Source of the DNA: Natrinema sp. DC36
GTDB taxonomy: Archaea > Halobacteriota > Halobacteria > Halobacteriales > Natrialbaceae
Direction: 5' to 3'
Length of the DNA stretch: 64,000 bases
NCBI RefSeq assembly: GCF_020405225.1
Contig: NZ_CP084472.1
Span: 1,736,001-1,800,000, forward strand
In this document: positions 26,715-35,229 of the stretch, piece by piece
How the letters are laid out: each line of letters begins with the position of its first letter
Numbering within the stretch: position 1 is the first letter of the stretch
The notes under the pieces: generated by a model
Told to the model about the DNA's origin: nothing
Databases searched by the model: none
What the model saw: only the letters and a program-made list of their open reading frames with translations
Position numbers and translations under genes: made by a program

Positions 26715-26946
26715 GAGAAATCGGAGATTTCTCGCATCAAGCGAAGCCTTCGGTTTCGCGGACATCGCGAAGTCTAGCGGGACATACGTCCCGATGACCT
26801 CGCGGGAACTTCGTTCCCGCTTAGCTCCGCTTCGCTCAGTCACAAAAGGGCAGAGCCGTTTTGAACGACCTCGCTCCCTACGGTCGCTCGAACCGCTCGG
26901 CGCAAAAAGCTACACTAAAAAGGCTACCTTCGCGGGCTTCGCCCGC
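26715..26946. repeat. Cluster of short perfect hairpins (non-coding)
   Basis: This 495-bp gap (26647-27141) has no credible gene. It contains at least five close inverted repeats: 8 bp at 26715-26722/26726-26733; 8 bp with one G-U at 26741-26748/26752-26759; 6 bp at 26778-26783/26788-26793; 8 bp at 26802-26809/26813-26820; and 6 bp at 26932-26937/26941-26946. Three of them share the same 3-nt loop TTC. They could form serial hairpins in RNA or single-stranded DNA. No function is known. Confidence 0.65.
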
Positions 26947-27141
26947 TCCGCCGGTGAACTGCTCACTTCGTTCGCAGATGCTCGTCGCGATAACGCCTTC
27001 GCCTATACTTAGCGTGGTTTTCACGGATAATTCTGACTAAAGAAATCGTAGTGCTAACTACTGGCAACTAACTCGATTCTACAGTACTAGGCCGGAAGAC
27101 GCTGGCCAGACCTATTTCGGCCTCGTTGCCGTCTCTCAGGT

Positions 27142-27945
27142 ATGACGAACATCGCGATCACCGGTGCGGCGGGGAACGTCGGCCGGGAAGCCATCGACGC
27201 GTTTCCGGACGACCACGATCTCACGCTCTTTTCCCACAGCGAGACCGAGGATCTGGACGCGACACCCCTCGAGATCACCGACCGCGAGGCGTTCGTCGAC
27301 GCGCTCGAGGGCCAGGACGTGCTGATCCACCTCGCGGCCAACGCCTCGCCGCGTGCGTCGTGGGACGAGGTGCGCGGGCCGAACGTCGACGGCCTCTGCA
27401 ACGCCTTCGAGGCCGCAGTCGAGAACGACCTCAAGCGGGTGGTCTTCGCGAGTTCGAACCACGCGGTCAACATGCGAAACACCGTCTCGGCGATCCGGCC
27501 CGAGTCGACGGTCGGGAGCCCCGAGATCGTCCGGCCGAGCGATTCGACCGATCCGGACACCTTCTACGGCGTCACGAAGGTCTTCGGCGAGGCGATGGGG
27601 TCGTACTACGCCAAGCGACACGGGTTCGAGGTGGTAAACCTCCGGATCGGCTGGCTGCTCACCCGCGACGAACTCCGCCAGGAGTGCGACGAACGCGACG
27701 GTGCCGGCGAGCGCTACGCCCGCGCGATGTGGCTAAGCCCCGACGACTGTCGGCGGCTGCTCGACGCTGCTGCGACGGCGACGCTCCCGGAGTCTCCCCT
27801 GATCACCCACGGGATCTCCGACAACTCGGAGCGGTTCCTCTCGCTCGCAGAGACCATGCAGGCCCTCGAGTACCGGCCACAAGACGACGCTGAGGCGGTC
27901 CTGAGCGACGAGTCGGACGGCCATGACGGACTCGAGACGACGTGA
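27142..27945 (+). CDS. NAD-dependent sugar dehydrogenase/epimerase-like SDR (Azf-like)
   Basis: 267 residues of the extended short-chain dehydrogenase family: T-G-A-A-G-N-V-G at 7-14, H-L-A-A-N-A-S-P near 63, F-A-S-S-N-H-A-V-N and catalytic Y-G-V-T-K near 150. The pattern F-A-S-S-N-H-A-V plus a late H-G-I-S-D-N-S-E-R resembles the haloarchaeal NAD-dependent glucose-6-phosphate dehydrogenase Azf and its paralogues, so hexose or uronate oxidation is likely. The exact substrate is not determined, and several paralogues exist per genome. Confidence 0.75.
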   Translation: MTNIAITGAAGNVGREAIDAFPDDHDLTLFSHSETEDLDATPLEITDREAFVDALEGQDVLIHLAANASPRASWDEVRGPNVDGLCNAFEAAVENDLKRVVFASSNHAVNMRNTVSAIRPESTVGSPEIVRPSDSTDPDTFYGVTKVFGEAMGSYYAKRHGFEVVNLRIGWLLTRDELRQECDERDGAGERYARAMWLSPDDCRRLLDAAATATLPESPLITHGISDNSERFLSLAETMQALEYRPQDDAEAVLSDESDGHDGLETT

Positions 27946-28044
27946 TCGCCTAACTCGTGGCGACCGCTGAGACGGGCCCGTTCGTTTCCTCGAGGGACCC
28001 ACGGATTCGAAAGACGGAATAGCGCCACGTTCGTAGCGTCGCAC

Positions 28045-28371
28045 ATGTCAGTCAAGGTGTCCGAGTCATCGGGCTACGGGCCGAACACCCAGATGTCCCT
28101 GTTCGGCTATATTATGGGTGCAGTACTCGTAATCGTTCTCCTCCCGTTAATCCCCGTTCTCATCCCCGTGTGGATTCTCTGGAAAGTGTTCGTCTCCGAG
28201 GAGGAGTTCGACCACAGCTTCGAGACCTGGCGACGCGAATCCGGCCACACTGGCTCCGACCGTCTCGAAGCCGCCGAATCCGAACCCGAAGACGCGGACA
28301 CTGAAGATACCGAGGCCGAAGACGCCGAACCGGCAGACGCGGACGCCGACCAGACGGCAGCCGAATCCTAA
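28045..28371 (+). CDS. Small haloarchaeal membrane protein
   Basis: 108 residues. A hydrophobic segment at about 20-50 (IMGAVLVIVLLPLIPVLIPV) is followed by W-I-L-W-K-V-F and a very acidic tail made of repeated E-D-A and T-E/A-E. It belongs to a conserved haloarchaeal group of unknown function, judging from the N-terminal half. The low-complexity tail probably varies between species. It is a single-gene unit between the Azf-like gene and the convergent GST-like gene. Confidence 0.65.
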   Translation: MSVKVSESSGYGPNTQMSLFGYIMGAVLVIVLLPLIPVLIPVWILWKVFVSEEEFDHSFETWRRESGHTGSDRLEAAESEPEDADTEDTEAEDAEPADADADQTAAES

Positions 28372-28409
28372 CGCCGCCGTCCCGTCGTTCTCTGCAGGAC
28401 GAGTCCTCG

Positions 28410-29420
28410 CTAGTCGTCGGCGTTCGCGGCCGCGACGAGGTCGGACGGCGGGCCGCCCGGCAGCTCGTCGCGGTCGTGGGGTGCCTCGAACTCGAGGGCG
28501 GGTCCGCGGGCGACGATTCCGTGGGGGTTCACGTCGGGGTGGGTCGTGTAGTAGTGTTCCTTGATATGATCCATGTTTACCGTTTGAGCGACGCCTGACG
28601 TCCCGTAGAGGTCGCGAAGGTACGGCCAGAGGTTGTCGTACTCGCGAACGTACTGGACGTTACACATGAAGTGCGTATGGTAGACGTTGTCAAATCGGAC
28701 GAGCGTCGTGAACATCGCGATATCGGCCTCAGTAAGCCGATCACCGGCGAGATAGCGCTGGTCTGCCAGCACCTCGTCCCAGTGATCGAGCGCCGCGAAG
28801 AGGTCGTCGACTGCCTCGTCGTAGGGCTCCTGTTTCGTCGCGAAGCCCGCACGATAGACGCCGTTGTTGATCGGCTCGTAGATCTCGTCGATGATCCGGT
28901 CGACCTCGTCTCGATAGCCCTCGGGGTAGAGGTCCACGTCTCGCGAAGCGGTCTCGTGGAACTCAGTGTCGAGCATCCGCATGATCTCTTCGGACTCGTT
29001 GTTGACGATGGTGTCCTCCTGTTTGTCCCAGAGCACCGGCACCGTCACGCGACAGGTCGCGTCCGGATCCGCGCGCACGTACAACTCCCGGAGGAAATCC
29101 GCTCCGTGGACGTGATCCGGCGTACAGCCCGCCTTCTCGGGGGTGAACTGCCAGCCGTCCTCGTCGCGGTAGGGATCGACGACCGAGACGGAGATCGCGT
29201 CCTCGAGTCCCTTCAGCGCCCGCGTCACTAGCGTCCGGTGGGCCCACGGGCAGGCGGAGGAGACGTAGAGGTGGTACCGACCCGCCTCGGGCTGGAATCG
29301 AGCGTCGGGATCGTCTCGAATCTCGTTCCGAAAGTTCGTTTCCTGGCGTTCGAACGAGCCGTCGTCGTCGGTGTACTCACCCGCGTCGGTCCGCCACTCG
29401 CCGTCGACGAGCATGTTCAT
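28410..29420 (-). CDS. Glutathionyl-hydroquinone-reductase-like protein (ECM4/YqjG family)
   Basis: 336 residues. The motif Y-H-L-Y-V-S-S-A-C-P-W-A-H-R-T near 65-80 contains the catalytic cysteine of the Xi-class GST/glutathionyl-hydroquinone reductases. The C-terminal all-helical GST domain includes L-A-G-D-R-L-T-E-A-D-I-A-M-F. Bacterial relatives reduce glutathionyl-hydroquinones. Haloarchaea are known for gamma-glutamylcysteine rather than glutathione, so the thiol partner is probably different. The ATG at 29420 gives M-N-M-L-V-D-G-E-W; an upstream M at 29447 is less likely. Confidence 0.83.
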   Translation of the reverse strand: MNMLVDGEWRTDAGEYTDDDGSFERQETNFRNEIRDDPDARFQPEAGRYHLYVSSACPWAHRTLVTRALKGLEDAISVSVVDPYRDEDGWQFTPEKAGCTPDHVHGADFLRELYVRADPDATCRVTVPVLWDKQEDTIVNNESEEIMRMLDTEFHETASRDVDLYPEGYRDEVDRIIDEIYEPINNGVYRAGFATKQEPYDEAVDDLFAALDHWDEVLADQRYLAGDRLTEADIAMFTTLVRFDNVYHTHFMCNVQYVREYDNLWPYLRDLYGTSGVAQTVNMDHIKEHYYTTHPDVNPHGIVARGPALEFEAPHDRDELPGGPPSDLVAAANADD

Positions 29421-29521
29421 AGTCGAACGAAGGGCCCGGAACGACAAAGGCTCTCGCTAACCCTCGTGTCACCGGGGTTCCACGACGGACGGAGTCGACC
29501 GATATCCGGTCGACCAACGGC

Positions 29522-30505
29522 TTAGAACACCAGACTCGCGACCGAGTACCCCGCTCCGAGGATCACGAGAGCGACGCCCTCGAGTCGGGTCAGCCACCGC
29601 CCGGTCGCGAGTACGACCGTCGCGAACGCGGTCAGTGCGGCCAGCCACGCCAGCGCGACGAAGACGGCCGGGTCGACGGTCAGCGGTCTGACGACGGCGG
29701 CGATCCCCAGCACGCCGACGACGTTGAACACGTTCGATCCGATGACGTTCCCCGCGGCGATACTCACGTCGTCTCCGCGTGCGGCCACGACGGAGGTCAC
29801 GAGTTCCGGTATCGAGGTCCCGGCCGCGACGACCGTCGCGCCGATCGCCCACTCCGAGACCCCGGCGGCGAGGGCGAGTCCCACCGCCGAGTCGACCAGT
29901 ATGCGTCCGCCGACGATCACGAGAAGCAGGCCGGCGAGGACGCGCCCGGCCTCGAGACCGAACCGGACCTCGCGTCCGTCTTGACCGTCGGGCGGGAGCG
30001 TCGCTCCGTCGGTCGCCTCGGGTCGCCTCTTATCGCCGTCACCAGCGGTATCCCTTCGAATCGCGACGGCGAGCGCGCCCAGATAGCCGACCAACAGTGC
30101 GAGCAGGATCGCGCCGTCGAGCCGCGAGACGACGCCGTCGGCGAGGACGGCGGCCGCGACGATCGTCGATGCGGCCATCGCGAGCGCGTCGCGGCGGAGC
30201 AGCGTTTCCGCGACGCGAAACGGCGAAATCACGGCGACGAGGCCGAGAATCACGCCGAGGTTGAACACGTTCGAACCGACGACGTTCCCGACCGAGACGT
30301 CGCCTCGACCCTCGAGCGCGGCCTCGGTCGAAACGACGACCTCGGGAGCCGAGGTTCCGAAGGCGACGACCGTGAGGCCGACGACGAGCGCGGAGACGCC
30401 AGCCGCGCTGGCGAGACTCGAGGCACCGGTGACGAGCAGTCGCGCTCCGATCCACAGGGCGAGAACGCTGATACCGAACAGGACGACATCGCCGACGGGC
30501 ACCAT
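29522..30505 (-). CDS. Calcium/sodium:cation exchanger of the CaCA family (YrbG-like)
   Basis: 327 residues with about ten membrane segments and two inverted copies of the alpha-repeat: S-V-G-N-V-V-G-S-N-V-F-N in the first half and A-A-G-N-V-I-G-S-N-V-F-N in the second. The central hydrophilic loop (about 145-180) carries D/G/R residues. It exchanges Ca2+ for Na+ or H+ across the membrane. The start at 30505 (M-V-P-V-G-D-V-V-L-F) begins just before the first helix. An earlier M (30550) would place residues over a poly-A/T promoter patch. Confidence 0.86.
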   Translation of the reverse strand: MVPVGDVVLFGISVLALWIGARLLVTGASSLASAAGVSALVVGLTVVAFGTSAPEVVVSTEAALEGRGDVSVGNVVGSNVFNLGVILGLVAVISPFRVAETLLRRDALAMAASTIVAAAVLADGVVSRLDGAILLALLVGYLGALAVAIRRDTAGDGDKRRPEATDGATLPPDGQDGREVRFGLEAGRVLAGLLLVIVGGRILVDSAVGLALAAGVSEWAIGATVVAAGTSIPELVTSVVAARGDDVSIAAGNVIGSNVFNVVGVLGIAAVVRPLTVDPAVFVALAWLAALTAFATVVLATGRWLTRLEGVALVILGAGYSVASLVF

Positions 30506-30624
30506 CGATAGCAGATCCGTTCGAAGGGCAGCGTAAAAAACGGCGGGCAAGCGGAAAGGGCGATCGACCCGACCGTTCGACCGGAGGCACGGGTGTTTAA
30601 GCGATCCGAGTGAGCACTCGAGGT

Positions 30625-31725
30625 ATGGCAGACGACGGCGACCGGCACCGCCAGAGCCGCCTGTTCACGGACGACGACGGCGAGTTCGACGCCGACCGCG
30701 CGCGGGAGGAGTCCCTACCGGTCGAGGACGGCGAGGTGATCGATACCGACGACCTCGCGGATCACCAGTGCTACGTCGAAGACAGAGGGATCTACGACGA
30801 GCGCAACCGGGTGAACGACCTCACGGGCAAGGAGTGGAAGTACGCCACCAAGTCGGTGATTCCCGAGGGCTATCCCCCAGCCGTCCAGCACGACCTGCGC
30901 AGCGAACACGGCGGCCAGAAGCCCCCGCGACTCTGCGCGGAGCTGATCGATCGATTCAGCAAGGCCGGAGACACCGTCCTCGATCCCTTCGCGGGCGTCG
31001 GCGGCACCCTGTTGGGCGCGAGCTTCTGCGAACACGAAGGCACCGGCCTTCGGGAGGCGATCGGCTTCGAGCAGACCAGACGATGGATCGAGATCTACGA
31101 GACGGTCCTCGAGCGGGAGAACGACGAACGCCGCGAGCGTGGTGAACCGCCGCTGGCCGAACAGGAGCTGCGCCACGGCGACTGCGCCGACCTGATCGAG
31201 GACGTGTCCGACGACTCGATCGGCCTCCTCCTGACCGACGTCCCCTACTGGCACATGGACGAACTCGAGCAGACGCGCAACGAACGCCAGACGCGCGAGA
31301 GCAAACTGGGCTCGTTCGATGGCGCTGCCGGCGCTCCCGACACACCAGACGCCGAAACCGATGGTCGCGATGCGACCGCCGATGCCGATTCGGGGACCAG
31401 TCCCGGCGATCGACAGACGAAAGCCGAGTGGCTCGACGATATGGCGGGCAAGTTCGACCGGTTCACCGACGCCGTCGCGCCGGACGGCCACGTCGTCGTC
31501 TTCATCGGCGATATGTACCGCGAACAGTCCTACGAGTTCCTCTCGGCGGATCTCGCGCGGGCGATCGAGTCGACCGCGCCGCTGACCCTCGCGGCGAATC
31601 TGATCTGGTACGATCCCACGAAGGACCTCCACGTCTACGGCTATCCGTTCTCCTTCGTCCCCTCGATGGTCCACCAGAACGTCCTCGTCTTCCGCCTCGA
31701 GGACGAGGACGAAAGCGACGACTGA
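30625..31725 (+). CDS. Lone N4/N6-type DNA methylase-like protein (possibly RNA-directed)
   Basis: 366 residues. A region P-P-R-L-C-A-E-L-I near 100 (motif X-like) precedes the SAM motif V-L-D-P-F-A-G-V-G-G-T near 120 and a catalytic-type motif L-T-D-V-P-Y-W near 210. The DPPY-class motif is changed to D-V-P-Y. A low-complexity D/A/T/G segment (about 230-262) separates the latter from the final strands. There is no restriction-enzyme gene nearby, so it is an orphan. It could methylate DNA, or tRNA like Trm-G10/Trm11 enzymes. A TTTAA at 30596-30600 lies 25-29 nt before the ATG at 30625. Confidence 0.72.
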   Translation: MADDGDRHRQSRLFTDDDGEFDADRAREESLPVEDGEVIDTDDLADHQCYVEDRGIYDERNRVNDLTGKEWKYATKSVIPEGYPPAVQHDLRSEHGGQKPPRLCAELIDRFSKAGDTVLDPFAGVGGTLLGASFCEHEGTGLREAIGFEQTRRWIEIYETVLERENDERRERGEPPLAEQELRHGDCADLIEDVSDDSIGLLLTDVPYWHMDELEQTRNERQTRESKLGSFDGAAGAPDTPDAETDGRDATADADSGTSPGDRQTKAEWLDDMAGKFDRFTDAVAPDGHVVVFIGDMYREQSYEFLSADLARAIESTAPLTLAANLIWYDPTKDLHVYGYPFSFVPSMVHQNVLVFRLEDEDESDD

Positions 31726-32150
31726 GCCGCTATCGTCGGCCGGCAGTGAGCGAGTTGGGGTCGTCGGCTGGCTGTGGGCGATGGATCGTCGGCTGGCTGT
31801 GGGCGATGGATCGTCCGCTGGTCCTGACGAGTCCGGTAACAGTTCCCGCCGAGAGCGCGGTCTGAGACGGATTTCCGTCCCGGTTTCCCGGCGCGATCGC
31901 GACCGCCCTGCAGGTGCACCGAAACCGGCTGACAGCAGTCCGTCTGACCGCCGTCAGTCGATCGTCTGACGCGGTTTTATTGGGTACCGGCGCGACGGAA
32001 GGAACAGGCGCGAGGCGGCCTCCCCACCCCTCCCCCACCCATCCGCCTGCGCGCCTGCTCCCGTTTCTCTCCCCCTTTTGTCGCGTCGACCAGCCTGATC
32101 GAGTCACAGCGGCTGGTTCGAGGGCCGATTCGAGCCCGGAGACGACCCGA
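31726..32150. other. Intergenic region, 3' ends of convergent genes, with a short tandem repeat
   Basis: About 425 bp between the convergent methylase and trkA genes. No gene is supported. It holds a 25-bp tandem repeat (separate entry), a region around 31930-31970 with several short CTGAC/GTCAG elements that could pair, and a C/T-rich tract 32019-32080. The last may serve as a terminator region. Confidence 0.4.
31761..31821. repeat. 25-bp tandem repeat, about 2.4 copies
   Basis: A 25-bp unit beginning TCGTCGGCTGGCTGTGGGCG occurs at 31761-31785 and identically at 31786-31810. A third partial copy (TCGTCCGCTGG, one mismatch) starts at 31811. It lies in non-coding DNA 35 bp after the methylase stop. 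The period is not a multiple of three. It is probably a slippage product. Confidence 0.75.
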
Positions 32151-32813
32151 CTATGCGTTTGCGGGCGACAACGTCGACCGAACCTCCTCGGCGCGATCCG
32201 CATCGGTGATGACCGCGACCTCGTCTCCGGCCTCGAGTTCGGTCCCCGGGAGCGGGATCGTCAGCGACTCCCGAGCGCGGCCGTGGGCGTAGATCCGCGC
32301 GGACTCGGGCAACTCGAGTTCGCTCATTCGTTTGCCGACCGCCGGCGATCCGTCCCGAATCTCGAGGACGGTCAACTGGAGGTTCTCGGCGAGATCGGCG
32401 ACGACGTTGAAGTCACCCCCGAGCAGGGCGGTCTTCGCGCCCGCAGCACCGAGCCGTTCGGGGTAGATGATCTCGTCGACCTCCTCGGCGTACTTCTCGT
32501 AGATGTCCTCGCGGTAGTCCTCGTCGATCCGGAGAACGGTCCGACAGCCGTGGTGGGTGCCGACCATACACGCGGAGAAGTTAACGTTGAGATCGGGCGT
32601 GAACGCGCCGATCGCATCCGCGGTTTCGATCCCTGCGTCGACGAGGACGTCTTCGTCAGCGCCGTCGCCGTGTACCGTCTCGAACCCGTCAGTAGTGGCG
32701 CGTTCGATCCGGTCCGTGTTCTCATCGACGATGCGGACCTCGTGGCCTTCCTCCGCGAGGATCGTCGCCGTCCGCGACCCGACCCGACCGTATCCCACGA
32801 TGACAAACCTCAT
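32151..32813 (-). CDS. trkA: TrkA-type K+ transport regulator (RCK N and C domains)
   Basis: 220 residues. The N-terminal KTN/RCK domain has the dinucleotide loop M-R-F-V-I-V-G-Y-G-R-V-G-S-R-T-A and H-G-D-G-A-D-E-D near 47. The TrkA-C domain from about 140 ends in L-E-A-G-D-E-V-A-V-I-T. It binds NAD(H) or ATP on the cytosolic side and gates a K+ channel or Trk/Ktr transporter. No transporter gene adjoins it here, so the partner must be elsewhere. A longer frame to 32954 has no better start than the ATG at 32813. Confidence 0.85.
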   Translation of the reverse strand: MRFVIVGYGRVGSRTATILAEEGHEVRIVDENTDRIERATTDGFETVHGDGADEDVLVDAGIETADAIGAFTPDLNVNFSACMVGTHHGCRTVLRIDEDYREDIYEKYAEEVDEIIYPERLGAAGAKTALLGGDFNVVADLAENLQLTVLEIRDGSPAVGKRMSELELPESARIYAHGRARESLTIPLPGTELEAGDEVAVITDADRAEEVRSTLSPANA

Positions 32814-33072
32814 GGTATCACGGTACGCGCCCCGTAGTGAAATACGTTGGTCCCGCCCGCGAGAACTCCCGTTTCGACCGCGATGGGTCCCCCTTCGGCC
32901 GCGATGGACCCTCGCCTCGCTCACGAGGGTTTCGTCCGATCCCCCGACCGCCACGAGGAATCGAGTGAAATAAATGTGAAATTTTCGACGATACCCACGT
33001 CCGTGCCCAAAAACTGGCCGATTCGGACAAGAACCTTTAACTAATCGGTGTTGTTATGCTCGAGCATCCAAT

Positions 33073-34509
33073 ATGGGGGCATTCGAGACACTCGCGGCGT
33101 ACTTCGGGTTCGACGAACACGATACCGACCTCGGGACGGAAACGGTCGCGGGAATAACGACGTTCCTCGCGATGTCGTACATCATCGTCGTCAATCCGCT
33201 CATTCTCAGCGAGGCGATCGCGCTCGAGGGCTACGATGCCGGCGAAGTCCAGCAGATGATCGCCGTCGCGACGATCCTCGCGTCGGCGGTCGCCATCTTC
33301 GTCATGGCGTTCTGGGCCAACAGACCGTTCGGCCTCGCGCCCGGGATGGGGCTGAACGCGTTCTTCGCGTTCACGGTCGTCATCGGCCTCGGCGTCCCGT
33401 GGCAGGTCGCGCTCGCGGCCGTTTTCGTGGAAGGGATTATTTTCATCGCGCTGACGGCGGTCGGCGCGCGGAAATACATCATCGAACTGTTCCCCGAACC
33501 CGTCAAGTTCGCGGTCGGGGCCGGGATCGGCGTCTACCTGCTCTTTCTGGGACTCCAGGAGATGCAGATCGTCGTGGACCATCCGGACACGCTCGTCACG
33601 CTGGGTAACGTCGCGACGAGCGCGGTCGCAGCGCTTTCGGTCGTCGGCCTCGCGCTGATGCTCATCCTTCACGCTCGTGGGACTCGCGGATCGATCGTCA
33701 TCGGAATCCTCGCCACTGCCGTCGCCGGGTGGGTACTGACCGTCGCCGGCGTCGTCTCCCCGGGAACGCTCGTTCCCGCCACCACCTACGATCAGATCTC
33801 CAGTGACGGGATCCTGAGTCTGATCGCGAACGTCCAGTACGACTTCACGCCGCTGGCCGCCGGCTTCGTCGACGGCCTCGGGATGATCACCGACGACCCG
33901 CTCGTGTTCGCGCTGGTCGTCTTCACGTTCTTCTTCGTCGACTTCTTCGACACGGCCGGGACCCTTATCGGCGTCTCGCAGATCGGCGGATTCCTCGATG
34001 AGGACGGTGACCTCCCCGAAATCGAGAAGCCGTTGATGGCCGACGCGATCGGCACCACCCTCGGTGCGATGGTCGGAACGTCGACGGTGACGACATACAT
34101 CGAATCGTCGACCGGCGTCGAGGAAGGCGGGCGAACCGGCTTCACCGCTCTCGTCGTCGGCCTCCTCTTCGTGCTCTCCCTGCTCATCGTGCCGCTGATC
34201 GGTGCCATCCCGCAGTACGCGTCGTACCTCGCGCTGGTCGTCGTCGGGATCATCATGCTACAGGGCGTCACCGACATCGACTGGCAGGATCCGGCCTGGG
34301 CGATCTCCGCCGGGCTGACGATCACGGTCATGCCGCTGACCGCGTCGATCTCGAACGGACTCGCCGCCGGGATCATCAGCTACCCGATCGTCAAAGCCGC
34401 GACGGGTGAAACCGAAGACGTCTCCGTCGGGCAGTGGGTGCTCGCCGCCGCGTTCATCCTCTACTTTGCCGTCTTCTTCGCCGTCGACGCTGGAATGGTC
34501 TCGTTCTAG
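33073..34509 (+). CDS. NCS2-family nucleobase permease (AzgA-like guanine/hypoxanthine/adenine)
   Basis: 478 residues, about 13 membrane segments. N-terminal F-G-F-D-E-H-D-T-D-L-G-T-E-T-V-A-G-I-T-T-F and M-S-Y-I-I-V-V-N-P are typical of the AzgA branch of NCS2. The substrate-site motif F-F-F-V-D-F-F-D-T-A-G-T-L-I-G lies near 285-300, and G-A-M-V-G-T-S-T-V-T-T-Y-I-E-S-S follows. It imports purine bases using the proton or sodium gradient. It is a single-gene unit. A T-T-T-A-A-C-T-A patch about 37-44 nt upstream may be its TATA box. Confidence 0.85.
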   Translation: MGAFETLAAYFGFDEHDTDLGTETVAGITTFLAMSYIIVVNPLILSEAIALEGYDAGEVQQMIAVATILASAVAIFVMAFWANRPFGLAPGMGLNAFFAFTVVIGLGVPWQVALAAVFVEGIIFIALTAVGARKYIIELFPEPVKFAVGAGIGVYLLFLGLQEMQIVVDHPDTLVTLGNVATSAVAALSVVGLALMLILHARGTRGSIVIGILATAVAGWVLTVAGVVSPGTLVPATTYDQISSDGILSLIANVQYDFTPLAAGFVDGLGMITDDPLVFALVVFTFFFVDFFDTAGTLIGVSQIGGFLDEDGDLPEIEKPLMADAIGTTLGAMVGTSTVTTYIESSTGVEEGGRTGFTALVVGLLFVLSLLIVPLIGAIPQYASYLALVVVGIIMLQGVTDIDWQDPAWAISAGLTITVMPLTASISNGLAAGIISYPIVKAATGETEDVSVGQWVLAAAFILYFAVFFAVDAGMVSF

Positions 34510-34641
34510 CGTCGACCGCCGATCTCCGTCGCCGACGGCTGTTCTTCCCCGATATGACCGCAGGTGCCCTCAACACCCTCGGTTCCGGCAACTGCCCGGT
34601 CGACCGGTGGGATAATACGTCTTCCGCAGCAATACGCTCGT

Positions 34642-34899
34642 ATGGCAGACATCACGATGTACGAGCTTCCCGGCTGTCCGTTCTGTGCGAAGGTCCGCTC
34701 AAAGCTCGACGACCTCGAGCTCGAGTACGATACCATCGAGGTGCCGCGCTCGCACGACGAGCGCACCGAAGTCGAGAACGTCAGCGGCCAGACCGGCGTG
34801 CCGGTCATCGTCGACGAGGCGAACGGCGTCGACGGGATGAGCGAGAGCGACGATATCGTCGCGTACCTCGAGGAAACGTACGGCAACGGCGCGGCCTGA
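34642..34899 (+). CDS. Glutaredoxin-like protein
   Basis: 85 residues: thioredoxin fold with active site G-C-P-F-C-A-K at 11-17, the cis-proline in G-V-P-V-I-V-D near 53 and a final helix D-I-V-A-Y-L. It is a dithiol glutaredoxin. In a haloarchaeon it likely works with gamma-glutamylcysteine or a thioredoxin-type reductase. The GGATAATACG patch at 34610-34619 lies about 25-30 nt upstream of the ATG at 34642, supporting that start over 34564. Confidence 0.85.
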   Translation: MADITMYELPGCPFCAKVRSKLDDLELEYDTIEVPRSHDERTEVENVSGQTGVPVIVDEANGVDGMSESDDIVAYLEETYGNGAA

Positions 34900-34958
34900 G
34901 TTCGGATACTCGATCGCAGTTCGCTCCCTCGAAGGTAGTTCGGCAACGATACCTGGAA

Positions 34959-35168
34959 TTACAGGTCCCACCAGAATCGGTTCGAAAGCAGGCTGAATAC
35001 CGTGAATACGAGGTAGCCGCCAACAACGTAGATGCCGCCGAACACCGCTGCATCGGCCGCCGTCGTGACGGTCGTCCCGTAGTTGAAGACGAGTCCGAGA
35101 ACTGCGAGGGTGAGAACGAGGAACGCGCGGTGCCGACTGACGATTGCGACGGTCCACTGGCCCTCCAT
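34959..35168 (-). CDS. Small membrane protein, two predicted helices
   Basis: 69 residues with two hydrophobic segments (about 15-30 and 40-60) separated by T-T-V-T-T-A-A-D-A-A and ending L-L-S-N-R-F-W-W-D-L. No motif or family is recognised. The short G-containing helices and clean codon bias argue that it is real. It sits alone between the glutaredoxin and the HTH regulator genes. Confidence 0.6.
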   Translation of the reverse strand: MEGQWTVAIVSRHRAFLVLTLAVLGLVFNYGTTVTTAADAAVFGGIYVVGGYLVFTVFSLLSNRFWWDL

Positions 35169-35229
35169 AGGTGTTCCTCGCGGTCAGTACTCGAAAAATT
35201 GTCGTTCGGCGTAAGTGTTTCCGACCGGA

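Noticed and set aside
26647-27141. tRNA or rRNA fragment near ksgA
   Set aside because: The hairpins do not form a cloverleaf, and no T-loop or anticodon pattern is present.
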